NCBI GenBank assembly: GCA_910577355.1
Contig: CAJTMY010000037.1
Coordinates: 1-26,489 of the forward strand
Reading direction: 5' to 3'
DNA: 26,489 nucleotides
Origin: an uncultured Muribaculaceae bacterium
Lineage (GTDB): Bacteria; Bacteroidota; Bacteroidia; Bacteroidales; Muribaculaceae
This document shows positions 1 to 7,253 of the stretch, in pieces; positions within the stretch are counted from its first letter, which is position 1, and each line of letters begins with the position of its first letter. A model generated the notes under the pieces. It was not told the DNA's origin. It saw nothing but the letters and a program-made list of their open reading frames with translations, and did not search any database. Both the position numbers and the translations under genes were made by a program.

Positions 1-40
1 GGAGAATATATTATTCCATACACGATGTTTTGCACTTCGA

Positions 41-71
41 TTTGGAATCTTCACTATTTTTACTAACTTTG
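41..71 (+). promoter_or_regulatory. Bacteroidetes-type promoter of the porin gene
   Basis: TTTG at 41-44 and TAACTTTG at 64-71 are separated by 19 bases, matching the -33/-7 consensus of the Bacteroidetes primary sigma factor. Transcription would begin near 75, leaving a leader of about 15 bases before the ATG at 90. This position rules out the longer reading frame that begins with TTG at 30, upstream of the promoter. Confidence 0.75.
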
Positions 72-89
72 CATATTCAAAATCTGCAG

Positions 90-1121
90 ATGACATTCAT
101 AACAAGATATATCTTACCAATACTGCTTGCCGCATTCGCAGCCTTGACGGCATCGGCGTCGGATACAGCCTCGGAAATCGACTATGTGCCGCAATTCGGC
201 GGAGTTGCCCGCATACGCTGGGAAATGGCCACATCGCAAGGCATGGCAGGAGACAACCGTTTCGCCATTCAGAATGCAAGAGTTTGGGTCAAAGGCAATA
301 TAGCCCGTCCTGTACAATATTACTTGCGCGCAGATCTGTGTGCCCAGGGATCGTTCAAATTTCTCGATGGATGGGCGCGATTCAGCACATCTCCATGGCT
401 CGGATTACAGGCCGGCCAGTTCCGCATACCATTCGGACTCGATTCATTCAGAGGGCCCGGTACATATATTTTTGCCAACCGGTCGTTTATCGGACGCGAC
501 CTTGCCAACAACCGGGCAGTGGGCATCCAGGCAATGTCTTCATTACCGGAGATCCCTCTATGCCTCGAACTTGGTGTATTCAGTCCACACAGTATCACCG
601 ATCATACCGGATGGTCACGCGATATGACTTTCGCAGCCAAGTGTGTGCTTGACCTAACCCCTGTAAAGGTCACAGTAGGTTACCAGACACTTGAGCCCGA
701 CTCAGTGCGATTCAATATGGCCAATGCGGGCATGACGCTGTCTCTCGGACGCTTCACCGCTGAAGCGGAATATATGTACAAACACTATACCAACTCGGCA
801 TTCCGTCCATGCCATGCCTACAACGTCTGGGCCGATTACACGCTGCCCGTCAGGGGGGCGTTCTTCAACAGTCTCGGCTTCCAGGCACGATATGATGGCA
901 ACACGCCCCACTCCACCGGACGCCGGAACAGCGACGGACTGCTTACAGCCAATCATCCGAGGAGGCAACGTATCACCACGGGAGTAACTCTATCATATGT
1001 ATACAAACGCATGCGCTGCGATCTCTTGATCGATTACGAAAAATATTTCTATCACGACAGCTTCACTCCCTCACACGACCGCGGAGACAAGATAGTTGCC
1101 GAACTTGTGTTTGTATTTTAA
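90..1121 (+). CDS. Outer-membrane porin, phosphate-selective porin O/P family
   Basis: Encodes a 343-residue outer-membrane beta-barrel resembling the OprO/OprP porin family. Seen: an N-terminal signal peptide (MTFITRYILPILLAAFAALTASA) followed by the family's usual opening, with RIRWE near residue 37, then FAIQNARVWVKG, LQAGQFRIPFG and NRAVGIQ. Alternating hydrophobic and aromatic strands run to a terminal phenylalanine, typical of barrels inserted by BamA. The ATG at 90 is chosen because a full promoter lies just upstream and the signal peptide begins there. The xth gene follows after 25 bases without an obvious terminator, so they may share a transcript. The family name follows from overall resemblance. 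Phosphate selectivity is not implied for Bacteroidales members, and the substrate is unknown. Confidence 0.85.
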   Translation: MTFITRYILPILLAAFAALTASASDTASEIDYVPQFGGVARIRWEMATSQGMAGDNRFAIQNARVWVKGNIARPVQYYLRADLCAQGSFKFLDGWARFSTSPWLGLQAGQFRIPFGLDSFRGPGTYIFANRSFIGRDLANNRAVGIQAMSSLPEIPLCLELGVFSPHSITDHTGWSRDMTFAAKCVLDLTPVKVTVGYQTLEPDSVRFNMANAGMTLSLGRFTAEAEYMYKHYTNSAFRPCHAYNVWADYTLPVRGAFFNSLGFQARYDGNTPHSTGRRNSDGLLTANHPRRQRITTGVTLSYVYKRMRCDLLIDYEKYFYHDSFTPSHDRGDKIVAELVFVF

Positions 1122-1146
1122 ATCATTTCTGATCCATATAATTATT

Positions 1147-1902
1147 ATGAAATTCATATCATGGAATGTCAATGGTCTGAGAGCCGTCGTCGGCAAAGGC
1201 TTTGCCGATATTTTCAAAACACTCGATGCCGACATTTTCTGTCTGCAGGAGACAAAATTGCAGGAAGGACAGATCGACCTTCAATTTGAAGGATACGAGT
1301 CTTATTTCGATTACGCGCAGCGCAAAGGCTATTCCGGCACAGCGACATTCACCCGCCTGAAGCCGGTCGCGGCCAAGTGTGGCATGGGCATCGGCTGCCA
1401 TGATACCGAAGGACGCATCGTCACACTCGATATGGGAGCTTTCTATCTCGTGAATGTATATACCCCGAATTCACAGAACGAACTCGCACGCATAGACTAC
1501 CGGATGGAATGGGAAGATGCTTTTGCCGATTATGTAGCCGGCCTTGATAAAGAGAAGCCGGTGATCATATGCGGAGACCTCAATGTGGCACACGAGGAGA
1601 TCGACCTTGCCAATCCAAAGACAAACCGCAACAACGCCGGTTTCACCGACCGCGAGCGCAACGCTTTCTCCCGCCTGCTGTCCCGCGGATTCGTCGACAC
1701 ATTCCGCTACTTGCATCCCGATACCGAAAAGGCATATTCATGGTGGAGCTACCGTGCCAACTCACGCGCCCGCAACATAGGCTGGCGCATCGATTACTTC
1801 CTTGTATCGCAACGCATAGCCGACAAACTTGTCTCGGCCGAGATTCTACCCGAAATTACAGGCTCGGATCATTGCCCCGTATCAATAGAGATAAAATTGT
1901 AA
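1147..1902 (+). CDS. xth: Exodeoxyribonuclease III (class II AP endonuclease)
   Basis: A 251-residue enzyme of base-excision repair that cuts DNA 5' to abasic sites and has 3'-5' exonuclease and 3'-phosphatase activities in characterised homologues. All family motifs are present: MKFISWNVNGLRA at the N-terminus, LQETKL with the metal-binding Glu35, the GDLNVAHEEIDL block carrying the catalytic Asp and Asn, and the C-terminal GSDHCPV with the Asp241-His242 pair. Length is normal. The start at 1147 is preferred to the frame's earlier Met at 1096 because that one lies inside the porin gene, and the conserved N-terminus begins at MKF. The gene is probably co-transcribed with the porin. It converges with rlmH, with only 7 bases between the two stop codons. 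Confidence 0.95.
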   Translation: MKFISWNVNGLRAVVGKGFADIFKTLDADIFCLQETKLQEGQIDLQFEGYESYFDYAQRKGYSGTATFTRLKPVAAKCGMGIGCHDTEGRIVTLDMGAFYLVNVYTPNSQNELARIDYRMEWEDAFADYVAGLDKEKPVIICGDLNVAHEEIDLANPKTNRNNAGFTDRERNAFSRLLSRGFVDTFRYLHPDTEKAYSWWSYRANSRARNIGWRIDYFLVSQRIADKLVSAEILPEITGSDHCPVSIEIKL

Positions 1903-1909
1903 TCGGATA

Positions 1910-2383
1910 TCAGTCGTGGTGGTACGGTTCTCCACGCAGTATAGTCATGGCGCGGTATATCTGCTCTACGGTAAGCACTCTGGCCATCTCGTGAGTGAAT
2001 GTAAGCCTCGACAGCCCCATTTTCATATCCGCCCGCGCGTACACATTGTCCGAGAAGCCATACGGGCCTCCGATCACAAACACAAGATTGCGGCTGAGAG
2101 AAGATGCCTTCTTATCTATGAATGATGCGAATTCTCGCGAAGTCATCTCCCTACCGCGTTCATCCATAAGCACAACATAATCGCCGGGGCAGATACGGGC
2201 CAGTATTGTTTCGCCCTCACGTTGCTTCTGTTGCTCTGTGCCAAGACTCCTGCCGGACTTGATGTCCGGAATCGCCACAGCCTCAAATGGCATATAATGC
2301 GGTATACGGGCGACATAACGCTCATAAAGTTCACGCAGCGGCACCTCGCGCATGCTTCCAACCGATATTAATGCGATCTTCAC
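1910..2383 (-). CDS. rlmH: 23S rRNA (pseudouridine1915-N3)-methyltransferase RlmH
   Basis: A 157-residue SPOUT-class methyltransferase that uses S-adenosylmethionine to methylate pseudouridine 1915 in helix 69 of 23S rRNA, on assembled ribosomes. Length matches the family (about 155-160). Seen: N-terminal MKIALISVGSMRE, the trefoil-knot cofactor-binding segment FVIGGPYGFSD, and the nearly invariant C-terminal segment LTFTHEMARVLTVEQIYRA followed by GEPYHH. The gene is divergent from nadC, and a minus-strand TAAATTTG box at 2425-2418 could serve as its promoter, giving a leader of about 30 bases. Nothing unusual in the protein. Confidence 0.96.
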   Translation of the reverse strand: MKIALISVGSMREVPLRELYERYVARIPHYMPFEAVAIPDIKSGRSLGTEQQKQREGETILARICPGDYVVLMDERGREMTSREFASFIDKKASSLSRNLVFVIGGPYGFSDNVYARADMKMGLSRLTFTHEMARVLTVEQIYRAMTILRGEPYHHD

Positions 2384-2407
2384 TCTCTTCAGCTCGTTTT
2401 TTTTTAT

Positions 2408-2425
2408 TATTTTTGCACAAATTTA
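2408..2425. promoter_or_regulatory. Back-to-back -7 boxes for nadC (+) and rlmH (-)
   Basis: TATTTTTG at 2408-2415 on the plus strand and TAAATTTG at 2425-2418 on the minus strand both fit TAnnTTTG and are separated by two bases. They point outward toward nadC and rlmH. Neither has a convincing TTTG at 19-21 bases upstream, so assignment rests on the -7 box alone. If both are used, the two polymerases would compete for the same DNA. Confidence 0.45.
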
Positions 2426-2445
2426 CTAATTAACCACGATACGAC

Positions 2446-3300
2446 ATGAAATCGACCGAAAAATTAATCGACGATCTGCTTACGCTCGCCTTTGCGGAAG
2501 ATGTCGGCGACGGCGACGCCACCACACTCAGCACCATACCCGCCGATGCCATGGGACGGCAACATCTTCTTGTAAAAGAGGAAGGAATCCTTGCAGGCGT
2601 GGAAATTGCACGCATGGTATTCGCAAAGTTTGATCCGTCGCTCAAGATGGAGGTGTTCATAAAAGACGGCACAAGAGTACATCCCGGCGACATAGCCTTT
2701 AAGGTCGAAGGCCCGGTACGCTCACTTTTGCAGACCGAGCGTATAATGCTCAATATCATGCAACGCATGAGCGGCATAGCCACTATGACCGAAAAGTATC
2801 AGAGCCGCCTCGAAGGCCTCAGAGCCAAGGTGCTCGATACCCGCAAGACCACTCCCGGAATGCGTATACTCGAGAAGATGGCCGTGAAGATCGGCGGCGG
2901 CGAGAACCACCGTATCGGCCTGTTTGACATGATATTAATAAAAGACAATCATAACGACTTTGCCGGCGGCATACCGAATTCGGTAGCCCGTGCGAAGCAA
3001 TGGTGCAAAGACAACGGCAAAGATCTGAAGATAGAGGTCGAAGTCCGCGATGACAACGAAATACGACAGGCACTCGATGCCGGCGTAGACCGCATCATGC
3101 TCGACAACTTCACCCCTGCCCGCACAGCCGAAGCCGTGGCGATGATCCGCAAAGCCGATCCGTCGGTAGAAATAGAATCATCGGGCGGAATCACCCTTGA
3201 TACCCTACGCGCATATGGCGAGGCAGGCGTTGATTTCATATCGGTAGGAGCGCTAACACACAGCGTAAAAGGTCTCGATATGAGTTTCAAGGCGTTCTGA
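2446..3300 (+). CDS. nadC: Nicotinate-nucleotide pyrophosphorylase (carboxylating), quinolinate phosphoribosyltransferase
   Basis: A 284-residue enzyme of de novo NAD synthesis that condenses quinolinate with PRPP, with loss of CO2, to give nicotinate mononucleotide. Seen: N-terminal EDVGDGDATT, RIMLNIMQRMSGIAT in the helical region, the phosphate- and quinolinate-binding TRKTTPGMR (Arg133, Lys134), GGGENHRIGLFDMILIKDNH, the barrel acidic residues in IEVEVRD and IMLDNF, and the C-terminal ESSGGI and DFISVGALTHS. Length is typical. No nadA or nadB partner is present in this window. It is followed by a hairpin terminator and then by mutL. Confidence 0.96.
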   Translation: MKSTEKLIDDLLTLAFAEDVGDGDATTLSTIPADAMGRQHLLVKEEGILAGVEIARMVFAKFDPSLKMEVFIKDGTRVHPGDIAFKVEGPVRSLLQTERIMLNIMQRMSGIATMTEKYQSRLEGLRAKVLDTRKTTPGMRILEKMAVKIGGGENHRIGLFDMILIKDNHNDFAGGIPNSVARAKQWCKDNGKDLKIEVEVRDDNEIRQALDAGVDRIMLDNFTPARTAEAVAMIRKADPSVEIESSGGITLDTLRAYGEAGVDFISVGALTHSVKGLDMSFKAF

Positions 3301-3327
3301 TCATCCCGTTTATAATACCCTCTTGAT

Positions 3328-3366
3328 AAAATCCCTTGCCGACAGGTTGGGGATTTTCACTTTTTT
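3328..3366 (+). terminator. Rho-independent terminator after nadC
   Basis: AAAATCCC at 3328-3335 pairs with GGGATTTT at 3350-3357 to make an 8-bp stem with a 14-base loop, followed after CA by CTTTTTT at 3360-3366. The 3' arm overlaps the presumed -33 region of mutL. Confidence 0.65.
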
Positions 3367-3378
3367 ATCGTAAATTTG
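3347..3378 (+). promoter_or_regulatory. Probable mutL promoter
   Basis: TAAATTTG at 3371-3378 is a perfect -7 box. TTGG at 3347-3350 is a one-mismatch -33 box with a 20-base spacer. The box ends only 5 bases before the ATG at 3384, so the message would have almost no leader. Confidence 0.55.
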
Positions 3379-3383
3379 TCGCT

Positions 3384-5309
3384 ATGAACAGCGATATAAT
3401 AAAGCTACTCCCCGACTCCGTCGCCAATCAGATTGCGGCAGGCGAGGTAATACAACGCCCTGCCTCGGTCATAAAGGAACTCGTGGAAAACTCCATAGAC
3501 GCCGGCGCCACTTCGATACAGATTATCATAAAGGATGCCGGCCGCACTCTCATACAGGTAATCGACAACGGCAAGGGCATGACTCCCACCGATGCACGTA
3601 TGGCATTTGAACGACATGCCACATCAAAAATCAACACAGCCGATGACCTTTACACACTGCATACGATGGGGTTCCGCGGCGAAGCCCTCCCATCTGTAGC
3701 AGCTGTAGCGCAGATAGAGCTGCGCACCATGCCCAAGGGCGAGAGTATCGGCTGCCGTCTGCGCATCTCTGAATCTAAATTCGAGAGCCTGGAGCCTGCC
3801 ACATGCGCGCATGGCACAAATATAATGGTGAAAAACCTGTTCTTCCACATGCCGGCACGTCGCAAATTTCTCAAAAAAGACTCTGTGGAGCTATCGCATA
3901 TACTCCATGAATTCGAACGTCTCGCCCTTGTCAATACTCATGTTGAATTTTCCATAGTACACAATGATGTAACACTGCACCAACTATTGGCCGGCTCACT
4001 TAAACAACGCATCACCGCGCTATTCGGCAAGGCCATCGGAGCGCAGATAGTACCGGTAGGCACCGAGACATCAATGGTAAAGATATCGGGATTCGTAGGT
4101 CTGCCGCAACATGCGCGCCGACGCAACATACCGCAATATTTTTTTGTCAACGGACGCAATATGCGCCACCCATATTTCCACAAGGCTGTTCTGAGCTGCT
4201 ACTCTGAACTTATCTCTCCGGATGTTCAACCTGTGTATTTCATCAACTTTGAAGTGGATCCTGCCACAATCGATGTAAACATACATCCGCAGAAGCACGA
4301 GATAAAGTTTGAGAACGAGCAGCCTATATGGCAGATACTCACAGCAGCCGTGAAGCAGGCTCTCGGAAAGGTAAACGCCGCGGGCGCAATCGACTTCGAT
4401 TCGACCGATGATATTCCGGATATCCCCGTTTTCATGCCCGACAACACCAGTCAGACTCCGGGCATCGAGACAGATCCGATGTACAATCCCTTCGGCAATG
4501 TTGATATAATAGTGCCGTCGGCCATATCCACAACCTCCCGACATACCGATGAACTAAGTATATCCTCTCCAAAACATAGTTGCAGACCAACTGTCCAACG
4601 AGATTGGGATCAATTATACAGGTCGTTCGCTTCACGACTCGATATGCCGTCAGAACGTGCCATAACCGACGACATTATCGTACCAAGCAGTATCAATACT
4701 GTTGAAACACCTGATCATGCCCCAACACTATTTGAGACCGATGACAAATTCGCCGATTTCATATGCCTCGATAACAGATATATAGCCCTGTCCGCGCGTT
4801 CCGGACTTCTGCTTATACACAGACATAGGGCACACGTACGGGTGCTGTTTGATGATTTTATGGCAAGACTGTCCGCCTCACAGCTTCCTTCACAACGGCT
4901 TATATTCCCGGAAAGCCTCAGCCTTGAGCCATCGCTCAGTGCCATACTGTCGTCGGTGACACCGCTTGTCACAAAGCTGGGATATGATATATCGTTTATC
5001 GGAGACAATACATGGGCTATAAATGCCGCGCCATCGCTCCCGGGGATCTTCAATCCAGTCGAGAGCCTCAGCCGCATCGTAAGCGACATAGCCGAGACCG
5101 GCGAACTGCCCGAGAACGCCCTGTTGCAACCGGCTGCACTGTCGCTTGCGAGATCTGCCGCCGTAAGACCCGATTGCACAATGAATCACGACGAGACGGA
5201 TGCTCTGCTCGCCGCACTGTTCTCGTGCGCCGAACCGGCTTACACACCCGACGGACTCAGAATAATACACACATTATCATATGATGAGATCCAGCGTATT
5301 TTTAATTAG
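3384..5309 (+). CDS. mutL: DNA mismatch repair protein MutL
   Basis: A 641-residue GHKL ATPase that couples MutS mismatch recognition to downstream repair steps. The N-terminal ATPase domain is canonical: QIAAGEVIQRPASVIKELVE followed by NSIDAGA (ATP-binding Glu/Asn helix), DNGKGM, HATSKI and GFRGEALPS, then the transducer domain with FVNGR and VDVNIHPQKHEIKF. A low-conservation linker covers roughly residues 345-450, and the C-terminal dimerisation domain runs to the end. Unusually, the C-terminal endonuclease motif DQHAxxE is replaced by HRHRAHV (479-485), and the metal-site CPHGRP is replaced by TPDGLR (621-626). This copy therefore probably lacks the nicking activity of many non-E. coli MutL proteins. 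The start at 3384 follows the conserved N-terminus and the promoter. Its 3' end overlaps the next gene by 29 bases. Confidence 0.94.
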   Translation: MNSDIIKLLPDSVANQIAAGEVIQRPASVIKELVENSIDAGATSIQIIIKDAGRTLIQVIDNGKGMTPTDARMAFERHATSKINTADDLYTLHTMGFRGEALPSVAAVAQIELRTMPKGESIGCRLRISESKFESLEPATCAHGTNIMVKNLFFHMPARRKFLKKDSVELSHILHEFERLALVNTHVEFSIVHNDVTLHQLLAGSLKQRITALFGKAIGAQIVPVGTETSMVKISGFVGLPQHARRRNIPQYFFVNGRNMRHPYFHKAVLSCYSELISPDVQPVYFINFEVDPATIDVNIHPQKHEIKFENEQPIWQILTAAVKQALGKVNAAGAIDFDSTDDIPDIPVFMPDNTSQTPGIETDPMYNPFGNVDIIVPSAISTTSRHTDELSISSPKHSCRPTVQRDWDQLYRSFASRLDMPSERAITDDIIVPSSINTVETPDHAPTLFETDDKFADFICLDNRYIALSARSGLLLIHRHRAHVRVLFDDFMARLSASQLPSQRLIFPESLSLEPSLSAILSSVTPLVTKLGYDISFIGDNTWAINAAPSLPGIFNPVESLSRIVSDIAETGELPENALLQPAALSLARSAAVRPDCTMNHDETDALLAALFSCAEPAYTPDGLRIIHTLSYDEIQRIFN

Positions 5310-6846
5310 CCTGATCACAATCCTGTCGATCGGCACACCGGTAAGCGCCGCTCTCGATTTCACAGAAGCCGACACACGTGCCGCATTGCGCGCACTTGAT
5401 GATTCGCTGGCAAAACGCAGGGCATTCATCAACCGCAGGCAAGCGGGCATAGACAACCTTGTCGACAGTCTGGCTCATGACCCCGGCAACAGACATCTAT
5501 TGTTTGAAATCGCCGAACACTACACCGCATTCAACAACGACTCGGCTCTGCATTACCTATCGATGGGGGCTGAAATATCCGCAGGCCTCGAGCGAATACC
5601 TTTCGAACTACGACGGGCAGCATTGATTCCATTATCGGGCGGCTTCGGAATTGCCGAACAGGTATTCGCCGGTATCCATCCCGATTCACTGCCTGCGACC
5701 TTATTACCTCTATATCATGAATCAGGCAGGCAAATGTACAGCTACATGGCCGCATTCTCTCCAGACGGCTCTCTACAGAAAAGCACATATGCGGAACGGT
5801 CGCGCGACCACCAACGCAAACTTATCGAGCTGCTTCCCGACACCACATCCGAGTATAGCTATCAACTGGGCGAATACTTTTTCAACACCGGCCAAAAAGG
5901 CAAAGCGCGGGCTCTCCTGGAAGAGGTATTCGCCGGTGAACCATACCACAGCAATCTACGTGCGCGTGCAGCGCACCATCTTGCATCATTGGCACGAGAA
6001 CGCGGCGACGATGATGCATATACATATTATCTGGCGCAGGCTGCCATTGCCGACATAAACGCCGCCACTCGTGAAGTGGCAGCATTGCAGGAACTCGGCA
6101 AGCACATGTACGAACTCAATGATGTGACCCGCAGCTACAACTACCTCACCGAAGCACTCGCCAACGCAGTGGAATGCGGAGCGCCGCTGCGAATGGTGGA
6201 ATCATCACGCTCACTACCGATTATCGAACGGGCAAAGACTGCCCAACTTCAATCGAAAGAAAATATTATTTTCGTTATAATCGGCCTTATGATCCTGATT
6301 CTTATCGGCCTTATAATATCACTGCTCGTTATTCGGCACGAGATGCAAAAGATGCGCCGCTTACAAGAACATCTACGCAACGCCAACCGCACCAAGGAGG
6401 TATACATAAGTCAATTTCTGAACCTGTGTTCAATATACATGGACAAACTACATCAATTCTGCAAAATAGCCAACCGCAAAATATCAGCCGGTAAAGTTGA
6501 CGATCTGTACCGTCTCACAGAATCAGGCAAATTTGTCGAAGAGCAGAGCAAAGACTTCTACGAAGTATTTGACAATGCGTTCCTGCACCTTTACCCGGAT
6601 TTCACAGCCAAAGTCAACGCACTGCTGCGAACGGATGCACAGATAGAACTTAAAGAGGGCGAACTGCTCAACACCGACTTCCGCATCCTTGCCTTTATGC
6701 GCCTCGGAATCGAGGAAAGCTCACGCATAGCCAGGATTCTCAATTACAGCATAAACACCATCTACGCTTATCGCAACCGAACCAAAGCACGGGCAATCAA
6801 CCGCGACACATTCGAACATGACATAATGCACATCAGCGCAGACTGA
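5281..6846 (+). CDS. DUF6377-type TPR membrane regulator with C-terminal helix-turn-helix-like domain
   Basis: A 521-residue protein of a Bacteroidales regulator family that I recognise as DUF6377-like. Seen: a signal peptide (about 1-24), a helical periplasmic part with TPR-like repeats (FEIAEHYTAFNNDSALHYL, YQLGEYFFNTGQKGKARALLEEV, AHHLASLARERGDDDAYTYYLAQAA, SYNYLTEALANA), and one strongly hydrophobic membrane span at about 329-351. A basic coiled helix follows, then a cytoplasmic domain ending in DFRILAFMRLGIEESSRIA and LNYSINTIYAYRNRTKARA (about 466-505), which looks like a LuxR/GerE-type helix-turn-helix. Inference: a one-component membrane sensor that transmits a periplasmic signal to DNA. 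The start overlaps mutL by 29 bases, implying translational coupling. A second ATG at 5284 is equally possible. Ligand and targets are unknown. Confidence 0.82.
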   Translation: MMRSSVFLISLITILSIGTPVSAALDFTEADTRAALRALDDSLAKRRAFINRRQAGIDNLVDSLAHDPGNRHLLFEIAEHYTAFNNDSALHYLSMGAEISAGLERIPFELRRAALIPLSGGFGIAEQVFAGIHPDSLPATLLPLYHESGRQMYSYMAAFSPDGSLQKSTYAERSRDHQRKLIELLPDTTSEYSYQLGEYFFNTGQKGKARALLEEVFAGEPYHSNLRARAAHHLASLARERGDDDAYTYYLAQAAIADINAATREVAALQELGKHMYELNDVTRSYNYLTEALANAVECGAPLRMVESSRSLPIIERAKTAQLQSKENIIFVIIGLMILILIGLIISLLVIRHEMQKMRRLQEHLRNANRTKEVYISQFLNLCSIYMDKLHQFCKIANRKISAGKVDDLYRLTESGKFVEEQSKDFYEVFDNAFLHLYPDFTAKVNALLRTDAQIELKEGELLNTDFRILAFMRLGIEESSRIARILNYSINTIYAYRNRTKARAINRDTFEHDIMHISAD

Positions 6847-7036
6847 AATATTGGAGACCAGGATATTTATGCCGGTGAACTATGTTTAACAACATAATCA
6901 GAGCCATATTGTCATTTATATCACGACATAATATATCAATATCTATAATACTGAATTATAATAAATTATATAATCATACAATTTATATATTCTTATATTT
7001 TACTTATATGCATATTCCGGAATGATGTTTTCGCTG
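6847..7036. other. AT-rich intergenic stretch
   Basis: About 190 bases of very AT-rich DNA after the DUF6377-type gene. I find no open frame, tRNA-like fold or clear terminator here. It probably supplies upstream promoter DNA for the unit beginning near 7037. Confidence 0.4.
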
Positions 7037-7044
7037 TAATTTTG
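7037..7044 (+). promoter_or_regulatory. Candidate -7 box for the 7050-7240 transcript
   Basis: TAATTTTG matches TAnnTTTG exactly and follows a long AT-rich tract. No TTTG is found 19-21 bases upstream. Transcription would begin near 7048, just before the ATG at 7050. Confidence 0.4.
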
Positions 7045-7049
7045 TATCG

Positions 7050-7240
7050 ATGAAAAAATATCATTTCAGTTTTAGGGTTAGTATAGATTGTTAGTACAAC
7101 AAAACCGCCATAGGCCGGACAAGGCCAAAGGCGAAAAAGACAATCAAAAAAAAATGTGTTTTATGTTAGTTATGTAATTGTTTTAAATCATTAAAACGCA
7201 TTAGGGGAGTCCTCGTGAGAAGGCTCCCCTATTTGTTTTC
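7050..7240 (+). ncRNA. Candidate structured RNA or leader-type transcript
   Basis: The stretch between a -7 box and a strong terminator contains a nested inverted repeat. GATTGT at 7086-7091 pairs with ACAATC at 7140-7145. Inside it CGCC at 7106-7109 pairs with GGCG at 7130-7133, and GGCC at 7113-7116 pairs with GGCC at 7123-7126, leaving a small symmetric internal loop (ATA/AAA) and a GGACAA loop. A 14-codon frame (7050-7094, MKKYHFSFRVSIDC) precedes and enters the outer stem. I do not recognise the RNA as a named family. It could be a small non-coding RNA, a leader peptide with attenuator-like structure, or a decayed small gene. Confidence 0.35.
7203..7239 (+). terminator. Strong hairpin terminator
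   Basis: AGGGGAGTCC at 7203-7212 pairs with GGCTCCCCT at 7222-7230 with one bulged T, leaving a 9-base loop, followed by ATTTGTTTT. It would end plus-strand transcription from the 7050 unit. It also lies 24 bases beyond the stop of the minus-strand gene at 7254 and could help to end that transcript. Confidence 0.75.
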
Positions 7241-7253
7241 AGATAGTATCGAT

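Noticed and set aside
30..89. Longer start (TTG) for the porin
   Set aside because: It lies upstream of the consensus promoter at 41-71, and the signal peptide begins at the ATG at 90.
7050..7240. 6S RNA, suggested by the length of about 190 bases
   Set aside because: The 5' and 3' ends do not pair into the long closing stem with a central bubble that defines 6S RNA.
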